This document shows, piece after piece, positions 15,462 through 24,969 of a stretch of DNA of 40,075 bases. The notes under the pieces are model-generated. The model did no database searches. It saw only the letters and a program-made list of their open reading frames with translations, and was not told the origin of the DNA. The translations under genes and the position numbers were made by a program. Positions within the stretch are counted from its first letter, which is position 1. Every line of letters starts with the position of its first letter. The stretch lies in assembly GCA_017402445.1 (NCBI GenBank), contig JAFPME010000028.1, positions 1 to 40,075 of the forward strand, written 5' to 3'. The DNA is from Prevotella sp. GTDB taxonomy: Bacteria; Bacteroidota; Bacteroidia; Bacteroidales; Bacteroidaceae.

Positions 15462-15741
15462 CCGAGGAGACATGGAAGCGGGAGATATGGAAGGAATTGG
15501 AAACGCGCATCGTGATGGAGCGACTGGTGGAGACGCTGGAGTAGGATTATGCACAGCCGGCCGAGCCTCCTCTCGCCCGACCGCTGCCTTTCACCAGACC
15601 ATGCACTGCTATCTCTGCCATGTGGAGAGCGGTCATCTGGAACAGAAGGAGCACGAAGCGGCGAAGTGGCTCGGCAAGGATGAACGGTCGAGCGTCAACT
15701 GGCTGCCTGCCGACTGGGAACTGGTGAAGAAACAGAAATAG
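15462..15741 (+). pseudogene. Truncated Nudix hydrolase paralogue
   Basis: This is the 3' two thirds of a gene like the intact Nudix at 10750-11133. KREIWKELETRIVMERLVETLE matches the end of the Nudix box and beyond, then the Trp codon of the intact copy is TAG here (15542). A 32-bp GC-rich insertion at 15557-15588 shifts the frame, after which TMHCYLC, VESGHLE and SVNWLPAD resume to the stop at 15741. The first 40 residues are absent; the RAYT-flanking repeat replaces them. Three independent lesions make this a firm pseudogene. Confidence 0.88.
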
Positions 15742-15761
15742 CAGGATCGGGAAACGCTTTT

Positions 15762-18182
15762 TTATAGTCTGCAAGTGAGTCCTACCTTGGTCTCGAAAGT
15801 GTTGGCACGAACCGTACTGTTCTGCTGTAAGATGAAGTTGCGGTCGTAGTAGTAGTTGTAGTGTGTGCGACGAGCATAGTAGGCAACCGACAGGCTGAGC
15901 GACCACTGACGGGCCAGGTGGACGTCCATGACGGGGTTGATCACGAAGAGCGCGGCATTGCTGTTGTCGCCCTGCACGCTGAGGTAGTGCAGGTCTTTGG
16001 TACCGTCGGCGAAGGCCTGGAGGTCGCGGCTCTCGTAACCCTTCCATGTGAACAGACGGAAGAACTTCGTGTTGAGCAGGAAGCGACCGGACCTGCCGAA
16101 GTCAATCTGTGTCTTCGACTTGATGCTGAATCCGCTCCCCATGTTGTAGTCGCGGTCGATGACGTTGAAGAAGTCGCTCTTGGTTCCACCCAACAGGATG
16201 CCGCTGAGGAAGATGCGCTGTTCCATGTGCGAGATGGCTCCCATCTGCGGCAGCGAGATAATGAAGCCCGGTCCGAAGCCGGCGGCCTCGCTGATGCGGT
16301 AGGGGGTCAGTTCGGAGCCGTCCTTGATGGGCTTGGCATCGTAGTAGTTGTAGTGCTGGTAGATGCCGAACTCACCTGCCATGTTCTGACTGTCGTTTCC
16401 CTTTATCGTCTTGTTCAGGATGGGCACGCTCCACAGCCTGCCCACAATCTGCAACTGGTTGATCAGCGGTTGTCCGCCGCCGAAGGCGATGTTGGTTTCG
16501 ATGTCGAAGAAGTCGTAGGGTGTGGTGTGTCGCTCGCCGTCGACAGACGTGCCGTAGGTCAGCGTGATGTTGAGGTAGGGGGCATGAACGCCGCGGAAGA
16601 GGGCTCCGTCGTCGGCCAGATAGCGCCACCCGAACGACACCGAGGCGTCGATGGGAATCTTCGTGAAGTCGTGATAGCGGTAGTGGTTGCGACGGACACG
16701 CCACGCGTCGCCGCTGATGATGCGGTGGAGGCCCTGGATGGGGTTGACAAGGGTTGCTGCCGCCTCGCGCAGGAAGCGACTGAAGCCCCGTTCGCGGTCG
16801 TCGAGCATCGACAGGCTCAGTCGGTGCGCCATTTCGCCGATGGCCATGCCGCCCATCGAGGTGGCCAGCACGTCGTTGATGGCCGGCGGCTCCGTCTCGC
16901 CCAGAAACTCCCACATGAGCGACCCGCCGAGCGCATAGGGTGCCGACTCCCAGAACGTCAGTCCGTTGGTGCGTGCGGCATTGTAGTAGAGATTGCCGTG
17001 GTAGGGATGGGCAAACATGTTGGTGGTGAAGAAATCGTTGTCCCACACCATGCCGTCGGTGAAGTTGCGCTTCAGCGAGCGGAAGGTGGTCTGCGCGAAG
17101 TCGGAGTTGAGTGCCCATCGGTCGAACAGCTGCACGCCCACGTTGATGCCCGTCACCTCGGCAGCGGCCTGCCAGTAGCGCTTCCTCACGGGCAGGGCCA
17201 TCGTCGAGTCGGCGAAGATGAGCTTCGAGCGCTTCTCCTCCCACGCCCGTTTCCACGTGTCGTGCTGGTTGTGCGTCTGGCGAAGGGTCAGTCCTATCTC
17301 TGCCAGCGGGCGGTTGCGGTAGGTCTCGTCGCGGTCGTAGTAGCGCGTCAGGCCCCATCCCACCGAGGCGAAGGCCCCGAGCCGGTCGGTAATCCTGTAG
17401 TCGGCGTTGATGCGCGCCTGCAACGAGTAGAGTCGCTCGGGCTTCTCGCTGCTCCCCTTTGTGAAGGTCTCCACGTGGAAGTAGCCGATGTCGCCGCTCA
17501 GGCTCCATCGGGGCGACAGCTCGAGATACTGTCCGAGCCGGTAGAACAGGGCTCCCGAGAACTTAGAGTCGAGCCCCATGAAGTGGGTTCCCAAGCCGAT
17601 GATGTTGTACGTGCTGCGGTTGCGGTAGCGCACGGCATAGTTGGTCTTCGACGACGTTCCGGCATAGACCATCATGTCGATGCGTGTTCTCGGACTGATG
17701 TTCACCAGTCCCACCTTGTGGCCGATGCTGTCGGAAGACACGTTGACGAGTCCTACCTGCCAGCCTTTGGGGTGCTTGCGCGCCATGTTGAACACGCCTA
17801 TCTGCGCGCCGTTGAGCGAGTCGGCATAGTTGACGGTTCCTATCTGCACGCCTCGCTGCAAGTCGGAAGAGACATTGAGGATGGCCGATAGCTGCACGCC
17901 GCGGTCCATGCCGGTGGTGATGTTGTTGACAGTCGACAGCTGCAGGCCGTTGAACTTCCGCGCCGACGCATTTGAAACGCCCGAGAGCTGCACGCCGTGC
18001 CCGCCGCCGGGCGCCACCGACGAGATGACACCCAGCTGAACGCTCTTCACCGAGTCCTGCACGCTGACGACGCCGACAGGACTTTTCTGTGCCAAAGCCA
18101 TTGTAGCAGCCATCATGACGGCTGCGGTCGTCAAAAGTATGCGCGACACACTTTGACATTGAGGTCGAAGAACGGTCTTCAT
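15762..18182 (-). CDS. Outer-membrane DUF3943 protein with N-terminal repeats
   Basis: This 806-residue envelope protein has a signal peptide ending near TMALAQ (about residue 32). Residues 35-170 form short repeats of the type GVQLS-x-x-x-N and QIGxxN, reminiscent of a beta-solenoid. The rest is a long beta-rich region with alternating aromatic residues; the signature PPAINDVLATSMGGMAIGEM places it in DUF3943. The last residues (TKVGLTCRL) are strand-like. It is probably an outer-membrane barrel with an accessory domain; no function is known. It is a single gene, convergent with the Nudix relic, and a 134-base gap separates it from the corrinoid pair. Its composition is notably GC-rich. Confidence 0.82.
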   Translation of the reverse strand: MKTVLRPQCQSVSRILLTTAAVMMAATMALAQKSPVGVVSVQDSVKSVQLGVISSVAPGGGHGVQLSGVSNASARKFNGLQLSTVNNITTGMDRGVQLSAILNVSSDLQRGVQIGTVNYADSLNGAQIGVFNMARKHPKGWQVGLVNVSSDSIGHKVGLVNISPRTRIDMMVYAGTSSKTNYAVRYRNRSTYNIIGLGTHFMGLDSKFSGALFYRLGQYLELSPRWSLSGDIGYFHVETFTKGSSEKPERLYSLQARINADYRITDRLGAFASVGWGLTRYYDRDETYRNRPLAEIGLTLRQTHNQHDTWKRAWEEKRSKLIFADSTMALPVRKRYWQAAAEVTGINVGVQLFDRWALNSDFAQTTFRSLKRNFTDGMVWDNDFFTTNMFAHPYHGNLYYNAARTNGLTFWESAPYALGGSLMWEFLGETEPPAINDVLATSMGGMAIGEMAHRLSLSMLDDRERGFSRFLREAAATLVNPIQGLHRIISGDAWRVRRNHYRYHDFTKIPIDASVSFGWRYLADDGALFRGVHAPYLNITLTYGTSVDGERHTTPYDFFDIETNIAFGGGQPLINQLQIVGRLWSVPILNKTIKGNDSQNMAGEFGIYQHYNYYDAKPIKDGSELTPYRISEAAGFGPGFIISLPQMGAISHMEQRIFLSGILLGGTKSDFFNVIDRDYNMGSGFSIKSKTQIDFGRSGRFLLNTKFFRLFTWKGYESRDLQAFADGTKDLHYLSVQGDNSNAALFVINPVMDVHLARQWSLSLSVAYYARRTHYNYYYDRNFILQQNSTVRANTFETKVGLTCRL

Positions 18183-18316
18183 GCTATCGATATCTTTCTT
18201 GTCTTTACCTTATTAAACACAAAACGTATAACTTTTATTGCTCAGTAGCCTGGCAATACTCCGACAGCTTTGTTTGGAAGTCGGTTTTTCCTCAGCCTGA
18301 CAGTCTTAGCCTAATA

Positions 18317-19138
18317 TTACCTCGATGAGATGCCGACTGGGACAGCCCTTGTCGCTCCTGACGGCGTATGCGAGGGACGACGGCGTTTGTAGCATTGCTT
18401 GAAGTCGCACAGGCCACAGGTGTAGTCGAGCCGTCGCACCTCACGACCCAGTCCGATGATGCCACTGACGCTCTTGATGGGCACCATCAGACTGCTTTCT
18501 GTGAGCCGCACGCCGCAGGGAATAGGAGAAACGGACGTATGCATGGATGAGAAAGCCGTATGTGACGCTACGGAAGGAGACTGAGGATAGTGCTGTGCGT
18601 GGGTGTCTCGTTCATAAAAAAGTGGGAAAAGGAGCTGTTGTTGCGACACGTGCCATCCGCAATAACCCGGACTGAAACGGTTGGTGTGTTGCCAGTGGAG
18701 CTTGTCTATGCTCTGCTGCACTGCAATTTCCATGCGGTCGGCACACTTCTCGGCGATGACGCTGCCCAAGGCGTCGGCGATGAACGTGCGCACCTGATCG
18801 TCGGTCGCCTTCAGCTGCTGCTGATAGTGTTCGTATTCCGTACCTGCCGTGCATACGAAGAACGCAAAGGCTTCCGAGTGGCGCAGCTGCCGGGCGATGA
18901 TGGGGCCGATGTCGAAGTGCGTTTCGTTGACGTTGAGCTGCGCAGCCTCGTCATCTAAGGTGCCACGGCTGACAAAGAAGCAGAAACAGGGACGCAGGAA
19001 GGCCTGCACTTCGCCGACGATTACCTGCATCTCGTGCAGGACGCTGTCGTCGGGAACAGCCTCGCCGTAGCCCATCTGCTCGCTGACGTCAGCAAGACTG
19101 ATGTCTAAGTCGGAGTATGTAAGCGTTTTTTCTGTCAT
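18317..19138 (-). CDS. MetH activation-domain-like corrinoid reactivation protein
   Basis: This 273-residue protein resembles the AdoMet-binding activation domain of B12-dependent methionine synthase as a stand-alone protein. The FSPGYCGWHVSQQQLLF segment corresponds to the AdoMet-binding region, and the tail carries a cysteine cluster C-x2-C-x4-C (CGLCDFKQC). The ATG at 19138 is chosen; the frame extends upstream to 19264 but would overlap the preceding gene without family support. It starts 37 bases after the URO-D-type methyltransferase, consistent with one operon in which this protein re-reduces or re-methylates a corrinoid. The matching corrinoid protein is not in the window. Confidence 0.85.
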   Translation of the reverse strand: MTEKTLTYSDLDISLADVSEQMGYGEAVPDDSVLHEMQVIVGEVQAFLRPCFCFFVSRGTLDDEAAQLNVNETHFDIGPIIARQLRHSEAFAFFVCTAGTEYEHYQQQLKATDDQVRTFIADALGSVIAEKCADRMEIAVQQSIDKLHWQHTNRFSPGYCGWHVSQQQLLFPLFYERDTHAQHYPQSPSVASHTAFSSMHTSVSPIPCGVRLTESSLMVPIKSVSGIIGLGREVRRLDYTCGLCDFKQCYKRRRPSHTPSGATRAVPVGISSR

Positions 19139-19175
19139 GGTGGCAGCTTGACGTTCAAGGATTTCGTCTTCTCCT

Positions 19176-20189
19176 TCACGCGAGACGTCCGTTCCATGCC
19201 TCCACCGCTTCGAAGAACGCATCGATGTTTGACAAGGGCGTGAACGGGGGTGTGTCGCATCCACTGGAGAGGACGAAGTTCGGGTAGTCCTTCATACGGC
19301 CGAGCAGGTCGTTGACAGTCTGTCTCATCGTGTCGGACGTGCCGTCCTTGAACACGGAGACAGGGTCGATGTTGCCCATGGCGAGTGCCGTCGGGGGCAC
19401 GTCGCGTATCACTTCCTCCATGCGGCATTTGTTGCCGAAGTGGTAGGCAGCGGCTCCGGTGGCCGTCATGGCCTTTGTGCAGTGACCTGTGTTGCCACAG
19501 TTGTGGAGCACCACGCTGAAGTTGTCGTCCTGCACCACCTGCACAATCTGCCTGACATAGTGCGAAGAGAACGACAGACAGTCGTCGTTCGACAGCAGAC
19601 CGGCAGCCGGTTCGGCCATGACCACGCCCTTCGCACCCGTCTGCCTGAGCGCCATGCAGTATTTCAGGATGAAGTCGGTGCACTTCTCCAGCAGCTCATG
19701 GGCCGCCGTAGGGTTTTCGCAGATGAGCACCATAATGTCGGACATGTCGTAGAGGCGGCCTGCCAACGAGAACGGACCGATGCAGCCCGCCAGCAGCGGA
19801 CGGTCTTTGATGACGCTGGCCGCCAGCACGTTCGCCTTCAGATAGGCCGGAATACGGCCCGCGCTGAGCGAAGGAACGGTCAGTCGGCTGATGTCTTCAG
19901 GTGAGTTCAGCAGACGTCCGTGCACAGCAGGCACAGCTTCGTCGCTGAAGACGACCTGCGATCCGAAGGCTTCGGCCTCGGTTGTCAGGTCCATGATGGT
20001 GCAGGCTGCTGCCGACGGATAGCGCTCGCTGAGCCTGATGACCGCCTCGGCATGCACCTGTCCGTCGCTAACGGCTTCGCGCACGGTTCTTCCTCCCAGC
20101 TCGATGCCGGGATGTGTCATGATGGGGATGGCCGCCACGGCGTGTCCGTTGATGATGCCCGCCCTCCATTCTTTCATGTTCTGATTCAT
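19176..20189 (-). CDS. URO-D superfamily corrinoid methyltransferase (MtaA/CmuA-like)
   Basis: This 337-residue protein belongs to the uroporphyrinogen decarboxylase superfamily but has the zinc-site pattern of corrinoid methyltransferases: H229-x-C231 in VVLHNCGNTG and C311 in SSGCDTPPFTP. The spacing is like that of MtaA. It should move methyl groups between a corrinoid protein and a thiol acceptor; which acceptor is unknown. Haem synthesis (true HemE) is unlikely given those cysteines. It is the first gene of a minus-strand pair with the activation-domain protein and is divergent from the patatin gene. Confidence 0.87.
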   Translation of the reverse strand: MNQNMKEWRAGIINGHAVAAIPIMTHPGIELGGRTVREAVSDGQVHAEAVIRLSERYPSAAACTIMDLTTEAEAFGSQVVFSDEAVPAVHGRLLNSPEDISRLTVPSLSAGRIPAYLKANVLAASVIKDRPLLAGCIGPFSLAGRLYDMSDIMVLICENPTAAHELLEKCTDFILKYCMALRQTGAKGVVMAEPAAGLLSNDDCLSFSSHYVRQIVQVVQDDNFSVVLHNCGNTGHCTKAMTATGAAAYHFGNKCRMEEVIRDVPPTALAMGNIDPVSVFKDGTSDTMRQTVNDLLGRMKDYPNFVLSSGCDTPPFTPLSNIDAFFEAVEAWNGRLA

Positions 20190-20328
20190 CGATTGTCGTT
20201 TTCTTCAAGGACGTCCTATTACACAAATGTAACCATTACGATGAAGAGGAAGCCGAAACTATTCGGCTATTATGTCATGGCTCACAAGGCAACACCATAA
20301 GGTTTCGCCGAAAAAACGATGCAAAAAG

Positions 20329-20359
20329 TTGGTAATATACAACAAAATGATTACTTTTG
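20329..20359 (+). promoter_or_regulatory. Promoter of the patatin gene
   Basis: TTGG (20329-20332, one mismatch to TTTG) and TACTTTTG (20352-20359) are 19 bases apart, 25 bases before the ATG at 20385. Confidence 0.65.
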
Positions 20360-20384
20360 CCGCATATGAAAAGCAAAGACGGAA

Positions 20385-22637
20385 ATGAAAAGAATTCTAC
20401 TCGCCATCATCGCGGTTGCATGGATGGGCAGCAATGGATGGGCACAAACTGACCAAACCTCTTCCGAACGGAAGAAAGTGGCCGTCGTACTGAGCGGCGG
20501 CGGTGCAAAAGGCATGGCACACATCGGTGTCCTGAAGATACTGGAGCGGGCAGGCATTCCCATAGACATCATTACCGGTACGTCGATGGGCAGCATCATC
20601 GGCGGACTGTACGCCATCGGCTACAATGCCAACGCGCTCGACTCGATGGTGCGCGTGCAGGACTGGAGCTATGTCATCACAGACCGCGAAGACATGCGCC
20701 GCCAGAGCCTCAACGACCGAAAGAAACAGAACACATACGCCTTCACTACAGGGCTGACCATCGGCAAGAAGGACATGCAGGCCGGCGGCATCATCAAGGG
20801 AAAGAACCTGGCCGAACTGTTCCAGCAGCTCTGCACGGGCTACACCGACTCGCTCGACTTCACTCGCGACCTGCGCATTCCCTTTGCCTGTGTGGCCACA
20901 AACATCATCGACAACAGCGAAGTAGACTTCCACAGCGGACGGCTGCCGCAGGCCATGCGCGCCTCGATGGCCATTCCCGCCGCTTTCTCACCAGTCAGAA
21001 TCGGCTCCAAGGTGCTGGTGGATGGTGGTCTGAAGAACAATTATCCAGCAGATATAGCACGCGAAATGGGTGCCGACATTATCATCGGCGTCACAGTGCA
21101 AGGAGCACCGAAAGAGGCCGAGGACCTGGGGGGAACGATGAGTATACTGAGTCAGATCATCGACGTGAACTGTAAGAACAAATACGACGAGAACCTCGCC
21201 ATCACCGACCTGCACTTGCAAGTGGACACGAAGGGCTACGGTTCGGCCAGCTTCTCGCAGTCGGCCATCGACACACTCATCCACCGCGGCGAAGAACTGG
21301 CCATGCGCCACTGGGACGACATTGTCGCCCTGAAGAAACGCATCGGCATCAGCGATTCGTTCCGTCCGAACATCTATCAGCCCTTGCGACCGCAGGTAAT
21401 GACCGAGAAGCGGCATATATCCTGTTTTACGTTCGAGAACATGACATCGCGCGACAAGCTTTTCCTGTACGAGAAATTCAAATTGAACCGGACGGACAGC
21501 ATCGATGCCGAACTGGAACAAGAACTGACCACGTCGATGCGTGTGGACCTGTTCTACCAGACAGCGGAATGCAGAGTGGTGCCCGAAGGGGACGGCGTGC
21601 GCGTCATTCTCTCGGCCGGCAACCGCAAGACGGTGCAGCTGCACGCTGGATTCCGCTACGACACCGAGGAGTATGCCGCCGTGCAACTGGGTCTCGACAT
21701 CCCGCTAAAGACGAACATACCCATCAATACCGACATCACGCTGCGACTGGGTAAGCGTCTGATGGCAAGAGGAGAGCTGACCATGCACCCCCGCAGCTTC
21801 ACTCGGCCCACGCTCAGCTGCTCTTTCCGGCGCAACGACGTGGACATCTATATGGACGGTAACCGCTCCTACAACATTCTTTACAATCAGTTTCAGGGCG
21901 AATTCACACCCATCAACTTCGACCTGCGCCACTTCAACCTTCAGCTTGGCCTGCGATGGGACTACATGCACTACCGCAGCAAGCTCGGTTCGGAAACGTC
22001 TACACAGGTGACACTCAAGGACGAGCACTTCTTCAGCTACCGGGCCCGCATGCACTACAACAGCGAAGACAACTGGTACTTCCCCACTCGCGGCGCTCGC
22101 TTCAGTGCCGAATATGCCTATGTGACCAACAATTTCACCAAGCTCAACCAGCGTGCAGCCGACGGAACCCTGATCGGGAAGAAGACGGGAATGAGCGAAG
22201 TGAGCGCTAACTGGCGCATGTCGTTCACTTTCGGTGACCGATTCACGCTCCAGCCTATGCTCTATGGACGCCTGCTCTTCGGCTCTGTCGTCCCTCCGGT
22301 CTTCAGCAATGCCATCGGCGGCGATTGGTTCGCACACTATGTGGAGCAGCAGATGCCCTTTGCCGGCATCGGCAACATTGAGTATGTGAGCCACCAGTTC
22401 GTGGCCGCCCAGCTGCAGGCACAGCAGCGCATTGCCACGAACAACTACGTGCTGCTCCGCGTGAGCTGCGGTCAGCAGGCAGACGAGATGAAAGAATTGC
22501 TGGACCACCGCACACTGCTCGGCGTTCAGGCCTGCTACAGCTACAACACGATGTTCGGGCCTGTCGGTGTCACATTGGGCTACAGCAACCGGACGAAGAA
22601 AACGTACTTCTACCTGAACGTCGGATACGAATTCTGA
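20385..22637 (+). CDS. Patatin-like phospholipase with outer-membrane barrel
   Basis: This 750-residue protein has a signal peptide (MKRILLAIIAVAWMGSNGWA) and a patatin domain at about 30-330: oxyanion loop GGGAKG (38-43), nucleophile S67 in GTSMG, and catalytic D213 in DGG. The region after about residue 340 is first POTRA-like and then beta-rich with alternating aromatic residues, ending NVGYEF, the terminal aromatic expected of an outer-membrane barrel. This fits type Vd secretion (PlpD-like). It probably cleaves phospholipids at or outside the outer membrane. It has its own promoter and is divergent from the corrinoid pair. Confidence 0.9.
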   Translation: MKRILLAIIAVAWMGSNGWAQTDQTSSERKKVAVVLSGGGAKGMAHIGVLKILERAGIPIDIITGTSMGSIIGGLYAIGYNANALDSMVRVQDWSYVITDREDMRRQSLNDRKKQNTYAFTTGLTIGKKDMQAGGIIKGKNLAELFQQLCTGYTDSLDFTRDLRIPFACVATNIIDNSEVDFHSGRLPQAMRASMAIPAAFSPVRIGSKVLVDGGLKNNYPADIAREMGADIIIGVTVQGAPKEAEDLGGTMSILSQIIDVNCKNKYDENLAITDLHLQVDTKGYGSASFSQSAIDTLIHRGEELAMRHWDDIVALKKRIGISDSFRPNIYQPLRPQVMTEKRHISCFTFENMTSRDKLFLYEKFKLNRTDSIDAELEQELTTSMRVDLFYQTAECRVVPEGDGVRVILSAGNRKTVQLHAGFRYDTEEYAAVQLGLDIPLKTNIPINTDITLRLGKRLMARGELTMHPRSFTRPTLSCSFRRNDVDIYMDGNRSYNILYNQFQGEFTPINFDLRHFNLQLGLRWDYMHYRSKLGSETSTQVTLKDEHFFSYRARMHYNSEDNWYFPTRGARFSAEYAYVTNNFTKLNQRAADGTLIGKKTGMSEVSANWRMSFTFGDRFTLQPMLYGRLLFGSVVPPVFSNAIGGDWFAHYVEQQMPFAGIGNIEYVSHQFVAAQLQAQQRIATNNYVLLRVSCGQQADEMKELLDHRTLLGVQACYSYNTMFGPVGVTLGYSNRTKKTYFYLNVGYEF

Positions 22638-22811
22638 AAATAAAGAATTGAATCTTCCAGATTGCATCTGTCACATCTACGGACGACATCTCAAACCGTG
22701 TACAGCCCTCTCCACGGAAGGGGACACAATCGGCAACGTCTTCGCCCATGGAGGAGCATACATAGTTCAAAAGGAGACTCCATCCATGATAAAAGGATAA
22801 ATGAGAACAAA

Positions 22812-23849
22812 ATGAGAATCATTAGAAAACAAAAATGCAAACGATGGTTAACGATGATCGGTTTATCGCTGATCATTTGTCATTTTTCATTTAGCACTGC
22901 AATGGCGCAGTCACTGACAAGAAAACAGCGCAGGGCGCAGGTGGACAGCGCGCTGACCGCCCGCTATTACAAGACGCCCTACGACACGAACTATGTCGTA
23001 AGGCCTGAAGGCAAGCTGACGCTGAAGGTGAGGCTGAACCAGACGGGAAACACGTTTCATGCCAAGGGTACCATCAACGATGTCAAGGCGAAAGCCGACC
23101 TCAGCACCAGCCACAAGACGACGCTCTCGGTGGGTGCGTCGTACCGCGGGATCGGCGCCGCCATCGCTGTAAACCCCGCCAAATGGAAAGGAATATACAA
23201 GGACTACGAGTTCAACCTGAACTACTACAGCAACCGCTTCTGTCTCGACTTCAGCTACCAGCGGTCAGAATCGCTCTCGGGCGACATCCGGCGCGATGAT
23301 AACCTGTCGCAGATGCAGTCGGGCGACGTCACGCTGAAGGTGGCCAATATCGCGGGCTATTACATCTTCAACCACCGCCGCTTCTCTTTCCCCGCAGCCT
23401 TCACGCAGAGCTACATACAACGGCGCTCGGCCGGTTCGTGGTTGGCGGGCTTCTGCTACCAAGGAGGCAGCATCAAGACAAACAAGGAACTGAAGGAAAG
23501 AAGTGCTGATGCCCCTGAAGTGAACATCAGCGTAGGCCACTTCGGCATCGGAGGCGGCTACGCTTACAACTGGGTGCTGGGCAAAGGGTGGCTCATCCAT
23601 TTCTCCATGCTGCCCACTGTTGTGGTCTACGACCGCGACAAGCTCACCGTGAGAGGTGAGCGCAAGCAGGCGAAGAACTTTCATTTCAACATGATTTTCA
23701 ACGAGCACGTCGCCATCGTGCGCAATTTCTCTTCACGCTACTACACGGGAGCGACGCTCGTAATGAACAACTCGGTCTTCGACGACAACGTTGTGGTCGT
23801 CAACCAGAACAAATGGCGCGCCCGCGCCTTCTTCGGAGTGAGGTTCTGA
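22812..23849 (+). CDS. DUF4421 family outer-membrane protein
   Basis: This 345-residue protein has a signal peptide (from MRIIRKQKCKRWL to about TAMAQS) and a beta-rich body typical of DUF4421, ending FFGVRF with a terminal phenylalanine as in barrel proteins. The frame is open from 22662, but the ATG at 22812 is chosen because it starts the signal peptide; upstream residues show no protein-like features. It lies 174 bases after the patatin gene and may share its transcript. It converges on the TlpA-like gene with a 22-base gap. Function unknown. Confidence 0.82.
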   Translation: MRIIRKQKCKRWLTMIGLSLIICHFSFSTAMAQSLTRKQRRAQVDSALTARYYKTPYDTNYVVRPEGKLTLKVRLNQTGNTFHAKGTINDVKAKADLSTSHKTTLSVGASYRGIGAAIAVNPAKWKGIYKDYEFNLNYYSNRFCLDFSYQRSESLSGDIRRDDNLSQMQSGDVTLKVANIAGYYIFNHRRFSFPAAFTQSYIQRRSAGSWLAGFCYQGGSIKTNKELKERSADAPEVNISVGHFGIGGGYAYNWVLGKGWLIHFSMLPTVVVYDRDKLTVRGERKQAKNFHFNMIFNEHVAIVRNFSSRYYTGATLVMNNSVFDDNVVVVNQNKWRARAFFGVRF

Positions 23850-23871
23850 CGCTTCCGTCCAACCCCTTTTC

Positions 23872-24960
23872 TTATTCTCCGAAGATCTTCTGCAGCTTCT
23901 TTTGCAACGGCATGCCCCGAAGGCCACGGCCGATAATCTTGCCCTGCGGGTCGATGAGAATGTTGTCGGGAATGCCATCTATCTTGTAGACATCGGCGGC
24001 GGCGCACTTCCAACCTTTCAGGTCGGAGATCTGAAGCCACGGCATGCTAAGCTGTGAGATAGCTTTCACCCATGCCTCCTTCTTATTGTCGAACGAAACA
24101 CCAACCACCTCGAAGCCCTTGACGTGATATTTGTTGTAGGCCTCCAGCACGTTGGGCATCTCAGCACGGCAGGGACCGCACCACGAAGCCCAGAAGTCGA
24201 CCAGCACCCAGTGCCCTTCGCCCACAAGCTCGCTGATTTTGTGCATCTTGCCGTCGGGGTCTTCCATCTCCAGGTCGGTGAACTGCTGTCCGATGAAGGC
24301 TGTCTTCTCGTTGTCCTGCAGCCCCATCATCTTCGCTATTTCATCGCGCGACTTCTTCAGATAGGGATGGTTGGCAAAGGCCACCTGCTGCTTGACCAGC
24401 TCGTCGAAGGCATCCACACCGTTTTCCATGAAGTAGAATCCGGAGAAAGCCACCGGTATCAGCGTGTTGCGCTCCTTGTCGAACACCTTGATGGCGTTGG
24501 CCGTGATGTTGTCAATCATGCTGTTCATCTCGTCCATGAGTTCATCCTGATGTGCAATGATCTCCTGCTCGGTCATCGTGGACGTTTTTTCGGAAAAGGC
24601 CGTTTTCGGTCTGTACACTTCCTTTTCGTATTTCGCCAGGCGTTCGTTCAGCGGAGAGCCTTTCACCGTAGAGTCGTTGACGTTGACGCTGACAGGCGTT
24701 CCGTCGTTGAAGAAGCCTGTCGTCCAGTCCGAACCCTCTGCCATGACGCCCAACAGGGCATCTTTGTCGGCACGTCCGCTGAACGAGAACTTACCATCGG
24801 CAACGGCAACGCTGTCGACAGCCTTCTCTGTCAGTTGGTCCATCAGGTAAACTTTCTTCCCTTCTTTGCCGTAGGTGCCGCTGACGGCATACGCTACCTG
24901 CTGTGCCATCGTGGGCATCGCAGCCGCCACGAAGGCCATTGTCAGAATCGTCTTTTTCAT
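23872..24960 (-). CDS. TlpA-like thiol-disulfide protein with DUF4369-type domain
   Basis: This 362-residue periplasmic protein has a signal peptide (to about TMAQQ), an N-terminal beta domain of the DUF4369 type (about 22-115), a helical linker, and a C-terminal thioredoxin fold with WCGPC (C261/C264). Family members reduce or exchange disulfides in exported proteins. It starts nine bases after the stop of a membrane-anchored protein of unknown function, so the two are probably co-transcribed. Confidence 0.9.
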   Translation of the reverse strand: MKKTILTMAFVAAAMPTMAQQVAYAVSGTYGKEGKKVYLMDQLTEKAVDSVAVADGKFSFSGRADKDALLGVMAEGSDWTTGFFNDGTPVSVNVNDSTVKGSPLNERLAKYEKEVYRPKTAFSEKTSTMTEQEIIAHQDELMDEMNSMIDNITANAIKVFDKERNTLIPVAFSGFYFMENGVDAFDELVKQQVAFANHPYLKKSRDEIAKMMGLQDNEKTAFIGQQFTDLEMEDPDGKMHKISELVGEGHWVLVDFWASWCGPCRAEMPNVLEAYNKYHVKGFEVVGVSFDNKKEAWVKAISQLSMPWLQISDLKGWKCAAADVYKIDGIPDNILIDPQGKIIGRGLRGMPLQKKLQKIFGE

Positions 24961-24969
24961 ATTCCTCTT

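Noticed and set aside
15861-17891. 676-codon plus-strand frame
   Set aside because: It is a shadow of the DUF3943 gene in GC-rich DNA: valine/histidine-rich, no motifs, no signal peptide.
20190-20384. Cobalamin riboswitch before the corrinoid pair
   Set aside because: I could not find the conserved B12-box sequence in the divergent intergenic region.
22700-22740. A further copy of the GC-rich repeat
   Set aside because: A CCCTCTCC...GGAAGGGG stretch is suggestive, but the lead and the AGC end are missing, so the match is too weak.
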